Notes under the pieces: model-generated | The model's input: the letters and a program-made list of their open reading frames with translations, nothing else | Databases searched by the model: none | Told to the model about the DNA's origin: nothing | Origin: Theristus sp. LFF4_11 | Taxonomy: Eukaryota > Nematoda > Chromadorea > Monhysterida > Xyalidae | Length of the DNA stretch: 64,000 bases | Assembly: GCA_030248135.1 (NCBI GenBank) | Contig: JASANC010000392.1 | Coordinates: 1-64,000, forward strand | Direction of reading: 5' to 3' | Translations under genes and position numbers: made by a program | Part shown: in pieces, positions 1 to 12,200 of the stretch | Layout: each line of letters opens with the position of its first letter | Numbering within the stretch: position 1 is the stretch's first letter

Positions 1-320
1 AAGAGTCAAACTCTAGCACATCCGAAAATCAAAGTGATTGGGAATTGGAATCATGGTGTTTGTTGCTGCTTAGACTGTCAGACTCTGTAATAATTTCACG
101 GTCAATCCAAACTGTCAATCTAAAGACCAATGCACACTGGTGTACAGTGACGTGCGTCGACGGACGTGTGCGTCAAATGTGCCCGTCTCCATGGGCGGTG
201 GCACATGACAAGACGTGGCGTGACGTGCCGTGTACACGCTTACGTCAGTATGAACGGGGGTGGGGGCGGCTTAAAGAATGACCAACACCACGCCACTCCA
301 TTGCTGTTCACTTGTTGCAG
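1..320 (+). other. ARIH2: Intron of ARIH2 (gene continues upstream of the window)
   Basis: The window opens inside an intron, because the first ARIH2 exon begins after an AG at 319-320. The only notable content is around 130-265. This stretch resembles part of 42541-42652 (shared pieces include TGACGTGCCGT and ACGTCAGTATGAA), so it is probably a degenerate copy of a short repeat. I see no coding exon here. Confidence 0.6.
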
Positions 321-3300
321 TTTCGTCTGCGGCGGCGACTACCACGCGCCGACGAGCTGCGAGACGATCCGAAAGTGGTGGATGAAGTGCGCGGACGACA
401 GCGAAACGGCCAACTACATCTCGGCGCACACCAAGGACTGCCCGAGCTGCCATTCCTGTATCGAGAAGAACGGCGGTTGCAATCACATGCAGTGCACCAA
501 GTGCAAGCATCACTTCTGCTGGATGTGTCTCGGCGGTAAGCGGCCGCTCTGGTCGATATGGTTTGCTGATTGCTTGCCTGTGCAGTTCACAGTTTGTATT
601 GAAAATCGTGTGTTTTTGGAAACCCGGAAGTATTTTGTTTTGTGGTTGTTTTGCATTTACCACCCATTTAAGATCGATGTGTTGTTCGACTGGTTTTATG
701 CGGGCTGATTAATTGGATGTTTCAAACTAAATAACAAAAAAGTAGTCAGTCAATTCGGTCGGAGTTTGAGCTTTGAGATGCGAACACAACAGACAACAGT
801 GTTCCGTCACGCCACAACTTCCCCCTAACCGTCATAGCTTCTTGTGGGCTTCACAACACACATGTCAAAAAATAGACTAGCAGCGTGCGGTTGTGAAGCC
901 TTAGGACACTTGCGTAAAACTTTGTGGCCGTAACTGTGACTGTGCAGTGCAACCGTGTCCACAGGCTTCGCAAGCTGTTATTAGCAAAACAGTTTGAATT
1001 AGAACAGCAATCGCTTCAACAACTTCCCTGTCGACGTATTGTGTTGTGCGAAACGCACATGTGAATTGCGTTGATTGGTGTGGATAAGTGATTGCGGACG
1101 GGCAAATGCTGATGTGTGATAGTGGCGCTTGAAAAAGATGATGGGATGAACTTGATCAAGTGTGTGTGTGTTCTGCCGAGACGCAGCAGGCATCCTTGCA
1201 GTTGCACAAAATATCACATGATCTGATCATGATCGTCACCAGAAGAAGCCGGCCCTTCAGTTCCTTGGTGGAATTTTATTCTGAAATGGTCTGTTTTAGT
1301 TTTGTGGACAGTGGTGGTATGGCAACACATGACACGTGACGTGTCGTATGTCAATATGAATGGTTTTTTCAAACCACACCACCGGTTCTCTCATGTTCGT
1401 TGGCACGCAGACTGGCGTTCCCACGGCAGCGAGTATTACGAGTGCAGTCGCTACAAGGAGAACCCGGCAATTGCGAACGAGACGACGCACGTCAAGGCAC
1501 GCCGGGCGCTCGAGAAATACCTGCACTACTTTGAGCGGGTCAGCACGGTCGCACTCGAAATTATGGGCAATCCGCTGACTGCTTGCTCTGGTGCATGCGT
1601 TCTGTACAGGACAGACTTCATTTCTACAGACAGCAATGCTTCCCGCCTGGCACAGAACGCATGCCTCACGTAATCAGTAGAACACGGTTCAGTTCAATTT
1701 TCACGTGAAGTCTGTAATCAATGACACAACGAAGATTTTTGAAGACTTGTATTGTATATTCTAATGCTATACCATGTGCAATTAGCTGATTGGTTAGTGA
1801 ATGCGCATTCTGTGCAGTACCGCGTTCCGCCACAACAGCAATGCCTGCACAGAATGCATGCATCACATGGTCACCCACCACAACCAATCAGCTAACTGCG
1901 TATGATATAAAACTGTTCGTGGTTGGCTTGTTGACCTGACGAGCCGCGTGGTATGTTCTTTCTTGGTTCAGACAGACAACAAGTGTCCCCGCTTTCGGGT
2001 TCTTTCCGTAGCAGGTCACCAGATGAAAACTAAGCGAAAGAGAACACCTCTTCATGATACAACACAGCCGATGCAACTCTTAAACAAACAAACGGCGACA
2101 TAAAATGTGACTTGGGTTGTTTATATTTCAGTGGGAAAACCACCACAAATCGCTGCAACTGGAGAAACAACTGACCGACAAGATCAAGGCGCGCATTGAG
2201 TCGAAGGTTGGACAATTCTGCGTGATGAGGATTGGGGAATTTTGATTGTACCAATTAAAGTGCATAACGAAGAGACCGGTGGCGCATTCGCCGATTGGCT
2301 TCTGTTTTAATCAGTTGCGATTTTTTGATATGGTACAGGTACACGTACACCAGTGTCCTGTGTTTCAATATGCTGTTTGGTGCTCGTGCTAAAGTTGATT
2401 TTCTGCCTTGATTACAAATCTCTTCGTTTCTGTTTGTTGAATTTGACCACAATAACGTTCCATGCGTTCACTAAAATCATGCTCTATAAACTGAGCATGC
2501 ACTCTCGACCCAATGCAAAGATGGCCATCATTTGAGTTTTGCTTTTTTTCTGCAACTGCACTGATTGGCAAAAGCAATATTCAATTTGTTGCGCAGGTGA
2601 ACAAACACGAAGGCACCTGGATCGACTGGCAGTACTTGTACGATGCGTCGACCCTGCTGACCCAGTGTCGTTATACAATGCAGTACACGTATCCGTTTGC
2701 GTTCTACCTGGACTCCGGCTCACGCAAGGACTTGGTCGGGTTTTTATTTTCCGGTGGAAAACTTCAAGAGCATCGAGCAATTTTCTGAGCTCATGCTTCC
2801 ATCTCAGATTGACCGACTTTCAAAGCATTTGTTTTGATTGGTATAATCTGGTCTGGCTTACAGTTTAATAAACTCTCATACATGTTATAACATATCAAAC
2901 TGGCGGATTAATTAATGATCACGTGATGCGTGCAAGCCGAACCCCCCTCCACAGGAATGCATGCATCGCACGTGATCACCAACCAATCAGCTAGTGGTTG
3001 GATATGTTAGATTGTATTTGGTTGGATGAAACGTAAAGGCAGAATGGCGAACACAGTCGACGTTTCTTTGTACTGCACGCAAAGCAGCTGCACACAGTTT
3101 TGGAATGTCACTGTTTTTCTAGTTCGAATACCAACAAGCGCAGCTCGAGAAGGAAATTGAGGAGCTCTCGTGGAAGGTGGAGCGCGCCGAGAGCACCGAC
3201 CGCGGGGTGAGCGCCGCAAACTGCAGTTTCTGCTGAATGTTTCGTTTCACTTCAAAGCGGCATTCGGGAAGCAGTATTTAAGCGATCACTTAAATGATGC

Positions 3301-3586
3301 TTCCTGAATGCCCTAAACTGTTTGTTAATTATTTTTTCTAGTAGAAATTGTCGCGTTCAGCAGGGGTTCTGTTTTTCAGATTTTCTGTTGCTTTTTGTTA
3401 AAATTAACAAACAATGATTATTGTCCACGGTCGGTCCACTTCGTGAAATTCTTCTCCCAAACATCATTTCTTGTTTCGCCGCAGGATTTGGAAGCGCAAA
3501 TGCACGTCGCCCGACGCAAACGACTGACGTTGCTGCAGGATTTCTTCGACGGAACCACGGCCACTGCCACGCACACTGCGCTCTAG
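321..3586 (+). CDS. ARIH2: ARIH2 / Ariadne-2 RBR-type E3 ubiquitin ligase, C-terminal half (5' exons outside the window)
   Basis: Exons 321-535, 1411-1538, 2132-2206, 2597-2734, 3123-3206 and 3485-3586 join in phase and end at TAG 3584-3586. The encoded ~246 residues match the end of the ARIH2 family. First comes the tail of the IBR zinc domain ([20 protein letters not shown]). RING2/Rcat follows, with [19 protein letters not shown], where the Cys after GGC is the ubiquitin-accepting residue, and then HFCWMC. The Ariadne helical domain comes next ([49 protein letters not shown]). RBR ligases take ubiquitin from an E2 onto this Cys before transfer; Ariadne proteins act with neddylated cullin-RING ligases, which is family knowledge. 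All zinc ligands visible in this part are intact. RING1 and the start codon are off the left edge. Introns carry short repeats but no coding disruption. The identification is firm; ARIH2 fits better than ARIH1 because of the HAPTSC and [11 protein letters not shown] segments. Confidence 0.95.
1745..1910. mobile_element. CAATCAGCTGATTG-type short inverted-repeat element
   Basis: GCAATTAGCTGATTGGTTAG at the left and CCAATCAGCTAACTGCGTAT at the right form the inverted arms. The centre carries ATTCTGTGCAG and CTGCACAGAATGCATGCATC. It lies in an ARIH2 intron. Same family as 16049-16186. Confidence 0.5.
3257..3312. repeat. Short palindromic hairpin repeat (copy 1 of 5)
   Basis: Arms GCGGCATTCGGGAAGCAG and TGCTTCCTGAATGCC face each other with a small centre containing GCGATCACTT. 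Related palindromes are at 37404-37495, 50531-50608, 55780-55863 and 57498-57566. This copy lies in the last ARIH2 intron. Confidence 0.6.
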
Positions 3587-3781
3587 TTTTTTTGCGCATT
3601 TTTGTTAGACGTTAAACAAGTTTTTTTCTCTCGTTCAGGACTGTTTTATTTTGTTTGTTCGTCACATCATAACAATAGTATTTTTTGATATTGGAATTCT
3701 TGTTACTTTTCGCATTCGCCAACGCACCTTTTCAGTTTCTTTCGGCTTCCTTCTATGCACTGTTTTTTTTAGTTTTGGTTG

Positions 3782-3787
3782 AATAAA
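3782..3787 (+). promoter_or_regulatory. ARIH2: Candidate polyadenylation signal of ARIH2
   Basis: AATAAA lies 196 nt after the ARIH2 stop in T-rich 3' sequence. It is the first canonical hexamer downstream. Confidence 0.5.
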
Positions 3788-4155
3788 TTCTATAACGATT
3801 TCGTGATTTTTGATTTTTATTTATTATTTCTGTTGATCGATATCCAGCATTTCGCTCAAACACGATTCACAACAATCACTACATCGACAACGAGTGATTC
3901 TTTAAATTCGCATTTTTTTTCTTGTTTGGTTCGCTCTGTTGGCTGTAATCTTGTGTTTGCCGGTCTGGCCAGTACAGGATTTTTTTTTGCCCCAATAAAT
4001 CTGAAGTGTCAGAAACAGTTTTTGTGAGCTTTCACACTGTTGACAGCGACTTCGATTTGAACTGAGTTTTATCATCAGACACCCAGTTTTTTGGCCAAAC
4101 GTCAAAAGACGCCAACGAAAAAATTCCTCGACTGCCAGGCCAGCCAATTTGCAAA

Positions 4156-4523
4156 TACCGTATTACCCCCATTAAACCCCCCATCCCCACCCCCACCAAT
4201 AGACCCCCACTCCCACGACAAGTTTCCGAATAATCCCCCCACAAATGATCCCCCATGGGGGTTAATTGGAAACCTGTTTGAAACACATACCCAGCGAATT
4301 CAGTGGCTGAATGCTGTGACATTGGTGAAATTATGCTACCAAAGGCCCCAAAGGGAAGTTTCTGCGACTTTCTTGCCTGCCATGCAAGGTATTTTTGCCA
4401 TTTTTCAACAAACCCCCACCCTAAAATGTGTTTGTAAATACCCCCCCCCACCAATAAACTCCCACCCCTAAAAGTCGCTGACGTATTAATCCCCCATGGG
4501 AGTTTATTGGAGGTAGTACGGTA
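4156..4523. mobile_element. C-rich inverted-repeat element, TACCGTATTACCCCC termini (copy 1)
   Basis: It begins TACCGTATTACCCCCATTAA and ends in the near reverse complement (TTATTGGAGGTAGTACGGTA). The interior has alternating runs such as CCCCCCACC and CCCATGGGG. A second, longer copy with the same ends and shared interior blocks (GAAACACATACCCAGCGAAT) is at 23408-23868. It has no transposase and is MITE-like. Confidence 0.6.
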
Positions 4524-5709
4524 CTATTTGCGCCTGACTGTGTTATGCTGACCGATTCAATGTTTTTTTGTTGCTTGGTGAAAATAATCAAGGAAATGGC
4601 AATGGCGTTTTTCAGTCATGGTACTTTTACGTTGAAAAATAATAAACAAAATGCAAACAACCAAATACTAGACGTTCGGCCGAATGAATGCAAATGCTCT
4701 GGGTGCACAGAGTACGCTGCATACGGTATCGGTCTCGACACGATCTTGCCGCACACAGCCGTGATCGTTCAGATCGCTTGAGCTCATTTACCTCAGTTTT
4801 CTTCGATTTCCATTTTTCGTTAGAATCTCTTGATAAGAAAGCTGTGCAGTGCAATCGCGTCACGACCAAATATGAGAGACACCGTACTCACCGAGTCGCA
4901 GAATTTTTACATTCGACTGTGCTGTTTGATTGAGATGCCCACATGACATAACCAATCAGCGTGCAGTTGTCACAAAACGTGACTGCGCAGTTCTTTTGTG
5001 CGTGTGTTCGTAATCAATCCACTCTTTTTGCCGTGCCCCACGTTGCAGAACCATTCACGACGTGTGCATTTTGTTTTCACTGCTGCTCTTGCGATTTTAT
5101 GGATTTTTTTGTGTGATTTTCTTGTTGGTCGGATGTTTTTTCGGCTTTTCTCTTTCTGTGAGTGCTGTTTTTTGCTCTGGTCAAACTGTACACTGGGGAT
5201 GGTTGAATATTCTATATTTGCCAACAAGCACCCACACAGACGCTTGCATTCTTACAGTTACACGTATCCTGCATTTGAGTATGACTTGCTGATTTTCGCA
5301 TTTGAATTTTCGCGACCCAATTTTGTTTGTGTGTGTGCTTAGTTGCAAATTTTTGGGACAATCGTACATTTGGAACGCATTTTTCCTGATTTTCTTTCCC
5401 ACGTTTCATTGAGCATTGCACAGCCATTACTGTTGTTTCGCTTAAAGAAATGCATTATATCATTTTTTCGTGTCGGATGGAATAACGAATTTGTAACTTC
5501 TTGAATATGTTTTTGTCAGTTGGATTCTTCCGGTTAAAAAAGCATGACAAGGAATTGTTAGCGGACATTGCTCGTCTGAATCTTCAGTGAGCAATAAATA
5601 AAAATGTGACTGACAAAGATGGAACCGCTGACCAGAAATGAAATGACACATCAACAAAAGCACCGCGGTATGAAGAATGACCGAAACCAAATATGACAAG
5701 CTTCACAAA

Positions 5710-6092
5710 TACAGTCAATCTCGCTAATATATGCAACTACCTGATTGGTTGGTCATAGCAACTCTTAGCGCTGATTGGTTAATCATGAGGTGTTCTCAGC
5801 GCTGATTGGTTGGTCATCACGTCATGTTCGCGTCATGTTGCATACAGTGGCGGCCAAAAGTTTGGAAACCCCCATGCGCGCACGTGTGTGCTGTGGTATA
5901 TGCGTGCTTTTATTGTGCGTTTCTCCCCAACACATGCGAGCTTTGTTTTTGTGAACACAACAGCTATCTTGTTCCAAAAATCAAAACTATTTGCTTATGT
6001 GCAGAGTAATAACGCAAAAATGCGCGATATACAGCGCACGCAGGGGTTTCCAAACTTTTGGCCGCCACTGTATATTTTCCAGATGGACCGTA
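5710..6092 (-). mobile_element. TACAGTCAATCT-type MITE, disrupted by a nested Tc1/mariner-like MITE
   Basis: The ends are TACAGTCAATCTCGC and the reverse complement of TACGGTCCATCTGG. The interior has repeats of CAGCGCTGATTGGTT. The uninterrupted copy of this element is at 40687-40893 in the opposite orientation. Here it is split after GTTGCATA by the insertion at 5845-6070, and the distal piece TATTTTCCAGATGG resumes at 6073. Confidence 0.75.
5845..6070. mobile_element. Tc1/mariner-like MITE with TA target duplication, nested insertion
   Basis: Inverted termini CAGTGGCGGCCAAAAGTTTG and CAAACTTTTGGCCGCCACTG are flanked by TA at 5843-5844 and 6071-6072. At 226 bp it has no transposase ORF. 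TA duplication is the Tc1/mariner signature. The empty site is preserved in the related outer element at 40687-40893. Confidence 0.8.
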
Positions 6093-6201
6093 GATATAAA
6101 CAAAAAATTGAACTTATCAAGCAGCACAACGGCCAGCAAAGGCCTGTTTGTTTATGCTGACGTACGTACGGTATGGTCGACTAAACATGGCACTGTGTCA
6201 G

Positions 6202-9200
6202 TCAGCTGATCTGCACAAACTGCGGACAGAGAATACAGGGGCGTCGTTGGTCGATCAGTTCATACGGAGCGTGCACGTGCAACGAACAGCCAATCAGCGA
6301 TCGAGTAGACGAGCTTTGTTGCTGCTGTGCCCTGCGCCACCAGGCGCACTCGTCCGAGCGAACCAGCACCGTGTACAGTTCGTCGAAAGTGCCCGTCTGA
6401 AGAACAAAACAGCTGCGGTGCAGTTGTCGGAAGACTCAATACACGCCGCACACAAGTCGGCTGTTGTACGCGGTTTCGCCAGGTATACGCATACACCGCA
6501 GTGCCCCGTGGCTCGTTAGTGCAAGTGGTGCAACAAACACCAGGCAGAACAGCCCAAAAGCCGTTTTACCTCAATGTGTCACACAGTCGAGTGTTTCTGT
6601 TCTTCTCAAGAGCCAAGTTGTCCGGTTCAGATTCTCAGACCAAGCCGGAGTCAACGGTTGATCGGTTTTGGCATGGCCATTGAAACAAAAACATTTCGAT
6701 TTCTTCGACGTCATCTCGTACCAAAATGGCGTTTTTTGCGTTTTCACTTTTCTGGAAACGTTGTGGGGAGGTGATGATTGGCACGGGTGGGGGTTATAAT
6801 GGGCACACGTAACACGCAAATTCCATCCGTGGGTTTCGCCACGTTCCGGTGATTGTCGTCCACTCTCACCAATGTGCAGTGCACCGCCGTCAGCGCACAG
6901 TCGAGCGACTCGATCGCCTGCACGCGCAGTGTCAGCGTTGTCGCGTTCGACTGCGTGCCGTGTGTAGAGCTGCTGTTTCGTTGCGCCAGCCACACGGTGA
7001 CGCTCGAACGGCTGGCCGCACACAAACGCTCGATACGGGCGACCAATGGACACTGCGCCTAAGAGAGATCGAATCGGAGTTTTGAGTTTCGAGTTTCGAA
7101 ACAGTGTTTCGAGTGCCATGTCGTATGGCATATGCGAACGTGACTTGAGCAACACCGCCGCGTTGCTGTCCGTTCCATCATCACCAGATGATTCAGTTAT
7201 TGATTGATTGACAAGTGGGAAGCTCAGTTTACTGAACTACAGTTCACAAAGCAGCGGTATTCAAAAGTTGCAGTTCAATGAGCCTGAGTGACACGGAATC
7301 GTTCCAGTCTCGAACTGCACCCATTTCAAGGAGAGAGCCCGTCGCAAAACCACACTGCACCACTGCAGCACGCAACCAACCAGCAGCGACCGGCTGAGTG
7401 GCTGAGTGGATAGCACTTGGGACTTCCAATCGGAAGGCCCGGGTTCGAATCCGCTCGTGACCACTCGGCTGCCCCGGGTTGCGTGGGGCTCAATGGTTCG
7501 GCAGCATAAACGTCGGCTTTCTTGATTCACAAGATTGCTGTTCCGGTGGCGAGTGAACTTTAATGACATCGCGCCCATGCATACCAGCGCAGCTTGCCCA
7601 ACGCCCACTTCTATAGCAGAAAAACTGCTTCCAACGTCGCAGCCCATGTGGTGGACAATAAAAAATTGCGACACTACCTTTCCCCAAGGGCGTTGGGTAA
7701 GGATAAAAAGGGGGCAACAAACAACAACAAACAACAACAACCAACCAGCAGCGTTTGCTTCTGGCGTCTCGTCAGCTGCGTGCAGCGCGAGTGGCGCCCA
7801 CCGGTTGGCTGCTGTTGCCACCAACGAGCACCGGTGCTCTGAAATGGAGCACGCAAATTCACAAGATTGCTGTTCCGGCGGCGAGGAACTCAATGACATC
7901 GCGCTCATGCATACCAGCGCAGCTTGCTCAACGCCCACTTCTATAGCAGAAAAACTGCTTCCAACGTCGCAGCCCATGTGGTGGACAATAAAAATTGCGA
8001 CAATGCCTTTCCCCATGGGCGTTGGGTAAGGATAAAAAGGGGGCAACAAACAACAACAACAACAACGCGAATGAAATGCGTTTTTTTAACGGTTTCACCA
8101 GCTTGCTGTTGTTGGTGATTGTCACCAGCGGTTGCGGTTGTTGCTGATTGCGGCAACCGCAGAAAGGCACATTGCACCACACACGTATGCGATGGTTTCT
8201 GCTGGGCACCTTCAGTAACCTCCGCAGACGCTGGGGGGCTGATGCTCTGCAGGTGATGTGATCTCTTTCGAGACGGAGGCACATCCGTACCGAGGTGTCC
8301 TCCAAGCGGCAGCCGGCCTCAACACGAGTTGTCTTTTGCAAACGCAAACATCCACGCACCCTGTTGACCGCAGCTGTGTCGGTGTCCGTTCGCGCGTTCA
8401 GCAACGTCGCCAACGACTCCGCCTGTTCACGCACCGAATCACCGATCGCCGCAGACGACGTCGTCGCAGGCGCGATCCTCGCTGGCTCCGGCAACGACTC
8501 ACAGCCGGTGGCTGCCGGCTGCTGCGTTTCGGAATGCGACGAAAACGCGGAGACGTCCGCGATGTCGATGTTGAAATTGGATGTGGATTCTTTCGATTCT
8601 GATGTTGACGGCTGGAAAGGTATTTTGAAAGTGTTTTTTTGCTTGGTGTTGTTCGCATTTTTTAGCGGTTACATGACCTGACTTCAATTGCTGGACTGTC
8701 TCTGATCGACTCTAAACGACTAGTCAATCCGAACTTTGTGTTGCTACACCGCTTAATGAACCCGAACTGCTCCATATTTATATTAGTAAGGCGACCGAAA
8801 TCGCCGACATACGGCTGGAGTCACTTGGGGCTTATTTCAATCGCCGCATCAAGCACACAACTAATTTCTGTTTAACGTGAGTCGCAGAACCAAACAACAG
8901 ACAATACAATATCGGGACTCACCGCCCGTGACTTCTCGTCCTCCGCATCAATGGAGACACCCAGCTCGTGCGATGCGTTCGTTTGCCTGCCAGTGTCGAC
9001 CGCAACAGCCACAGCAGCGTCGTTGCTCTGTTCGGCCAGATAGAATGATTCCTCCGGTGTGAACTCGTCGTCGTCGTCGTCATCGTCAATAATGTCAATC
9101 ACGTCAATTGACGGTACACCACTGGCAGCAGCGGAAAAATGGCGACCGATACGGGTGGCCGCCAATGGCAACGGTTCCCCAGTGGCGCCAGGCGGCACGC

Positions 9201-12200
9201 AGTTTTCGAGCGTCGTCGTTGGCGGCGCCACACTGAAGATGGTAATTTACTATTTCTTTACTTTTTTTGTGACATCGTGTGTGTTTGTTTTGCATAATGG
9301 AAGTTTTGTGAAAGTGTTGATGTGAACTGGCCGTGAGGCTTACAAATAAATTTTGACTTTGACTTTGACTCAGTTGAACACTGCATCTGAACAGCAGACC
9401 CTTGGAAAAGGAAAGCCATTGTTTCGTATCAACTTATTGTCAGTTTTTTTCGTTCTGCTACTCAATGTGTTTGCAGACGTTGAAATGAAATCAGTTTCAT
9501 GCTTGATGCGGCAATTTTAAAATTGCCCAAGTGACTGATTTTGTATTTCAGGAGGCACTCAGGCGGGCCACTTCACCAATTTTGAATTCCCGCGTCGCGT
9601 CACGCATGAAACTGCAATCCTATCTATGCGCGCATTGAGTCGCAGAGCCAAAATAAATGATAACAGTTCCAGCATTTCATGTTTACCGTACCCGTAAAGC
9701 GTGTTTTTCAGTTTTTTTTGTTCGTTTTTTTATTATTGCTGCAAGCCACTAACATTGATGGCAACTGATTGTTTCACAGTAAAGAAAAACATCAGTGCCT
9801 GACTCCCTTATTGTTGATTTTTACCCATAAAACCATGAAGTTAAACAAAAACAGCACTAATCGGTAACGCTTAATGTTTTTTTGTATTAACGGTAATCGA
9901 ATTCGTTGTGGTTGATTAGGTTTTTTGGAAACGCTGACTTTGCTGGCTGACCGACTGAATAATGAAAGCAATAAAACTGAATGGAAAAAAACGAAAGAAG
10001 CCAAAAAGCCTACGACACCTGGGGTTCCCAGGCCGTCTCCGATCCAAGTACTAACCAGGCCCGACGCTGCTTAACTTGCCAGATCGGACGGGATGGCGTG
10101 CGTTCAGCGTGGTATGGTCGTAGACAGCCGCAACATATTTTCACATTGCCACATGTTGTACATTTACACTTTAGTTGTGTTTGTGCACTATATATCGACA
10201 TGAGGCACTTCGTTTTACACACGGTCTGTCAATAAACACCATACGCATTTATACAGCGTACGTGGCAGTTTGTGCACTCACCGCTCTTGTTCACGTGACA
10301 CAACGACAACGCATTGTGTAACATTTTAAAACACCAGCGCTTGTCTACGACCATACCACGCTGAACGCACGCCATCCCGTCCGATCTGGCAAGTTAAGCA
10401 GCGTCGGGCCTGGTTAGTACTTGGATCGGAGACGGCCTGGGAACCCCAGGTGTCGTAGGCTTTTGACATTTTTTGTTTTTTTAGATAAAAATTACAAGCA
10501 TGAAGTTGATTGCAACCTCATTTTGTTTTGTTTTTGGAATAATTCCTGCTCAAAATGAGCAGCTATTTTAAAAATAACTCAGCAAACCACGAATCGTTGC
10601 CGATTGGGCTGCTTGTGTTTACCTTGGGTTGTGTATGGGTAAATACCAACGATTCAAATGTCGGGTAGAAGTGTCTTTCTATTCTGAAACACGATGAATA
10701 CTGGTGGTGCTGGCCTGCCGCTGAAAAAGCTTGACACAGTAAAAGCGCGAAAATCCTACTTGTCGGTTAAAACGAAGTTTTTATAAACCAAACACCTGAA
10801 TTACGCTACACTTGGGCGAAATTGCGAGTCAGATACTTTGTCTACGACCATACCACGCTGAACGCACGCCATCCCGTCCGATCTGGCAAGTTAAGCAGCG
10901 TCGGGCCTGGTTAGTACTTGGATCGGAGACGGCCTGGGAACCCCAGGTGTCGTAGGCCTTTTTTGTTCGGTTTGAAAAACAAAGCGATATACGAATTTTT
11001 TGGTGTTTTCAAACCGAGTGATATACCAATTTTTTGGTGTTTGTTTCATTTACCGAGTAGATAGACAAATAAATAAAGATGACAAAATGAAACGGGTTCA
11101 TAAATCTATTGTTTTCTCACCAGAACGCGCTGCCAGCTGGGTGAAACAAGGACGCAGTTGTTTTATCGTTTTTGCGAGGAACAACCTCAGCCTCCGGGTT
11201 GGTCGGCCGTTTCAACGCCGCACCAGCCAACTTTCCCGTGCACGCTGCTCTTGTGGTCTGTCTGCTTCGTGTTTCGTTCTTGTCGCGCGCGCAATCCGCA
11301 TGTCCGTCTGAATGCAGCTTCACTGTTGCTGTTGCCGGTTTGTTGTTGCTCGTGGCGACGTGCGTTGCCGACGTGCGCCCACCGAACACTGGCGACGGCG
11401 TGAACGCACAGCCGGCGGCGGAGGGCGGCGTTTTCTGCGGCGACTGGAACGAAACACGCGGCTGCACGAGCGACTGACCGGTGGCACGTTTCAGTTTCGC
11501 CCCGAGATCCTCTCCACCACCGTTGTTGGGGTCATTTTCGTTTGTCGCCTGAACAAATAACCAACAAAAAAAAACGTTCAGAACAACAGATTTCAAAAAA
11601 CGTTCAGTGACTGAGTTGCTCGAGTGCAGAAAAAAGCACAACTACTGAAACATGTGCAAATCGTGTCATTCTGGCATTAAAAAAAACGAATGTGGCACTG
11701 ATTGACGGAAGCTGCTTGATGGACCAGTCAATTCGAAAAGCACCGAATCGAATGCGGTCTACAGTTTGAGTGCCAAAACACAGAACGGACCCTTTCCGAC
11801 GCCGTCGTCGTCACAGTCACCGAATTGCCGCCAGCGGCCGTGTGACCACGAATCGACGCGTCCACGGTTTGCTCAGTGTCACTCCGCTGTGGTGGCGGTG
11901 CCGTGCTGCCGCTGTCAAACGCATCCTTGGCGATCGCTGCAAAGTTCAGCACCCGCCTGCCGTGTCTGCGCACGCGGATCCAATTGCCAGCGTCGGAGGC
12001 CAAATGCAACGCTGCGCCCTCCGAGTAGCGGAAGCGGCGTTTCTTGCCTGCAGTCGTTGAGTTCGGTGTTTTTTGTTGTTGTTGCTGCACCGCGCGATTT
12101 TTTCGATTCAACCGTTTTGTACGGCCGAAATGAAGACCGAAGGAACCATGTTTTCCGTGTCCCGCTCACCACTCCATACGCCTGCACGTTGCTGTGCTCT

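Larger units (their letters stand above)
3788..6201. other. Intergenic region between ARIH2 and the minus-strand gene 2 (convergent 3' ends)
   Basis: This is AT-rich sequence with no exon I can support on either strand. It holds the C-rich inverted-repeat element at 4156-4523 and the nested MITE pair at 5710-6092. Remaining open frames are short and low in complexity. Confidence 0.6.

Noticed and set aside
4032..4454. 140-codon minus-strand ORF
   Set aside because: It lies within the TACCGTATTACCCCC inverted-repeat element and is not conserved as a frame in the second copy at 23408-23868.
7389..7470. tRNA gene (TCC-anticodon-like loop, perfect B box)
   Set aside because: The anticodon and T stems do not pair, there is no mature acceptor stem, and the sequence is the head of a SINE with body, (CAA)n tail and target duplication.
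8295..8681. 128-codon plus-strand ORF over gene 2 exon 6
   Set aside because: It is the antisense shadow of a minus-strand exon whose phase and splice sites fit the gene 2 chain.
9233..11120. Nematode-style linkage of a spliced-leader RNA gene to 5S rRNA
   Set aside because: I looked for an SL1-like GGTTTAATTACCCAAGTTTGAG-type start near the three 5S genes and found none on either strand.
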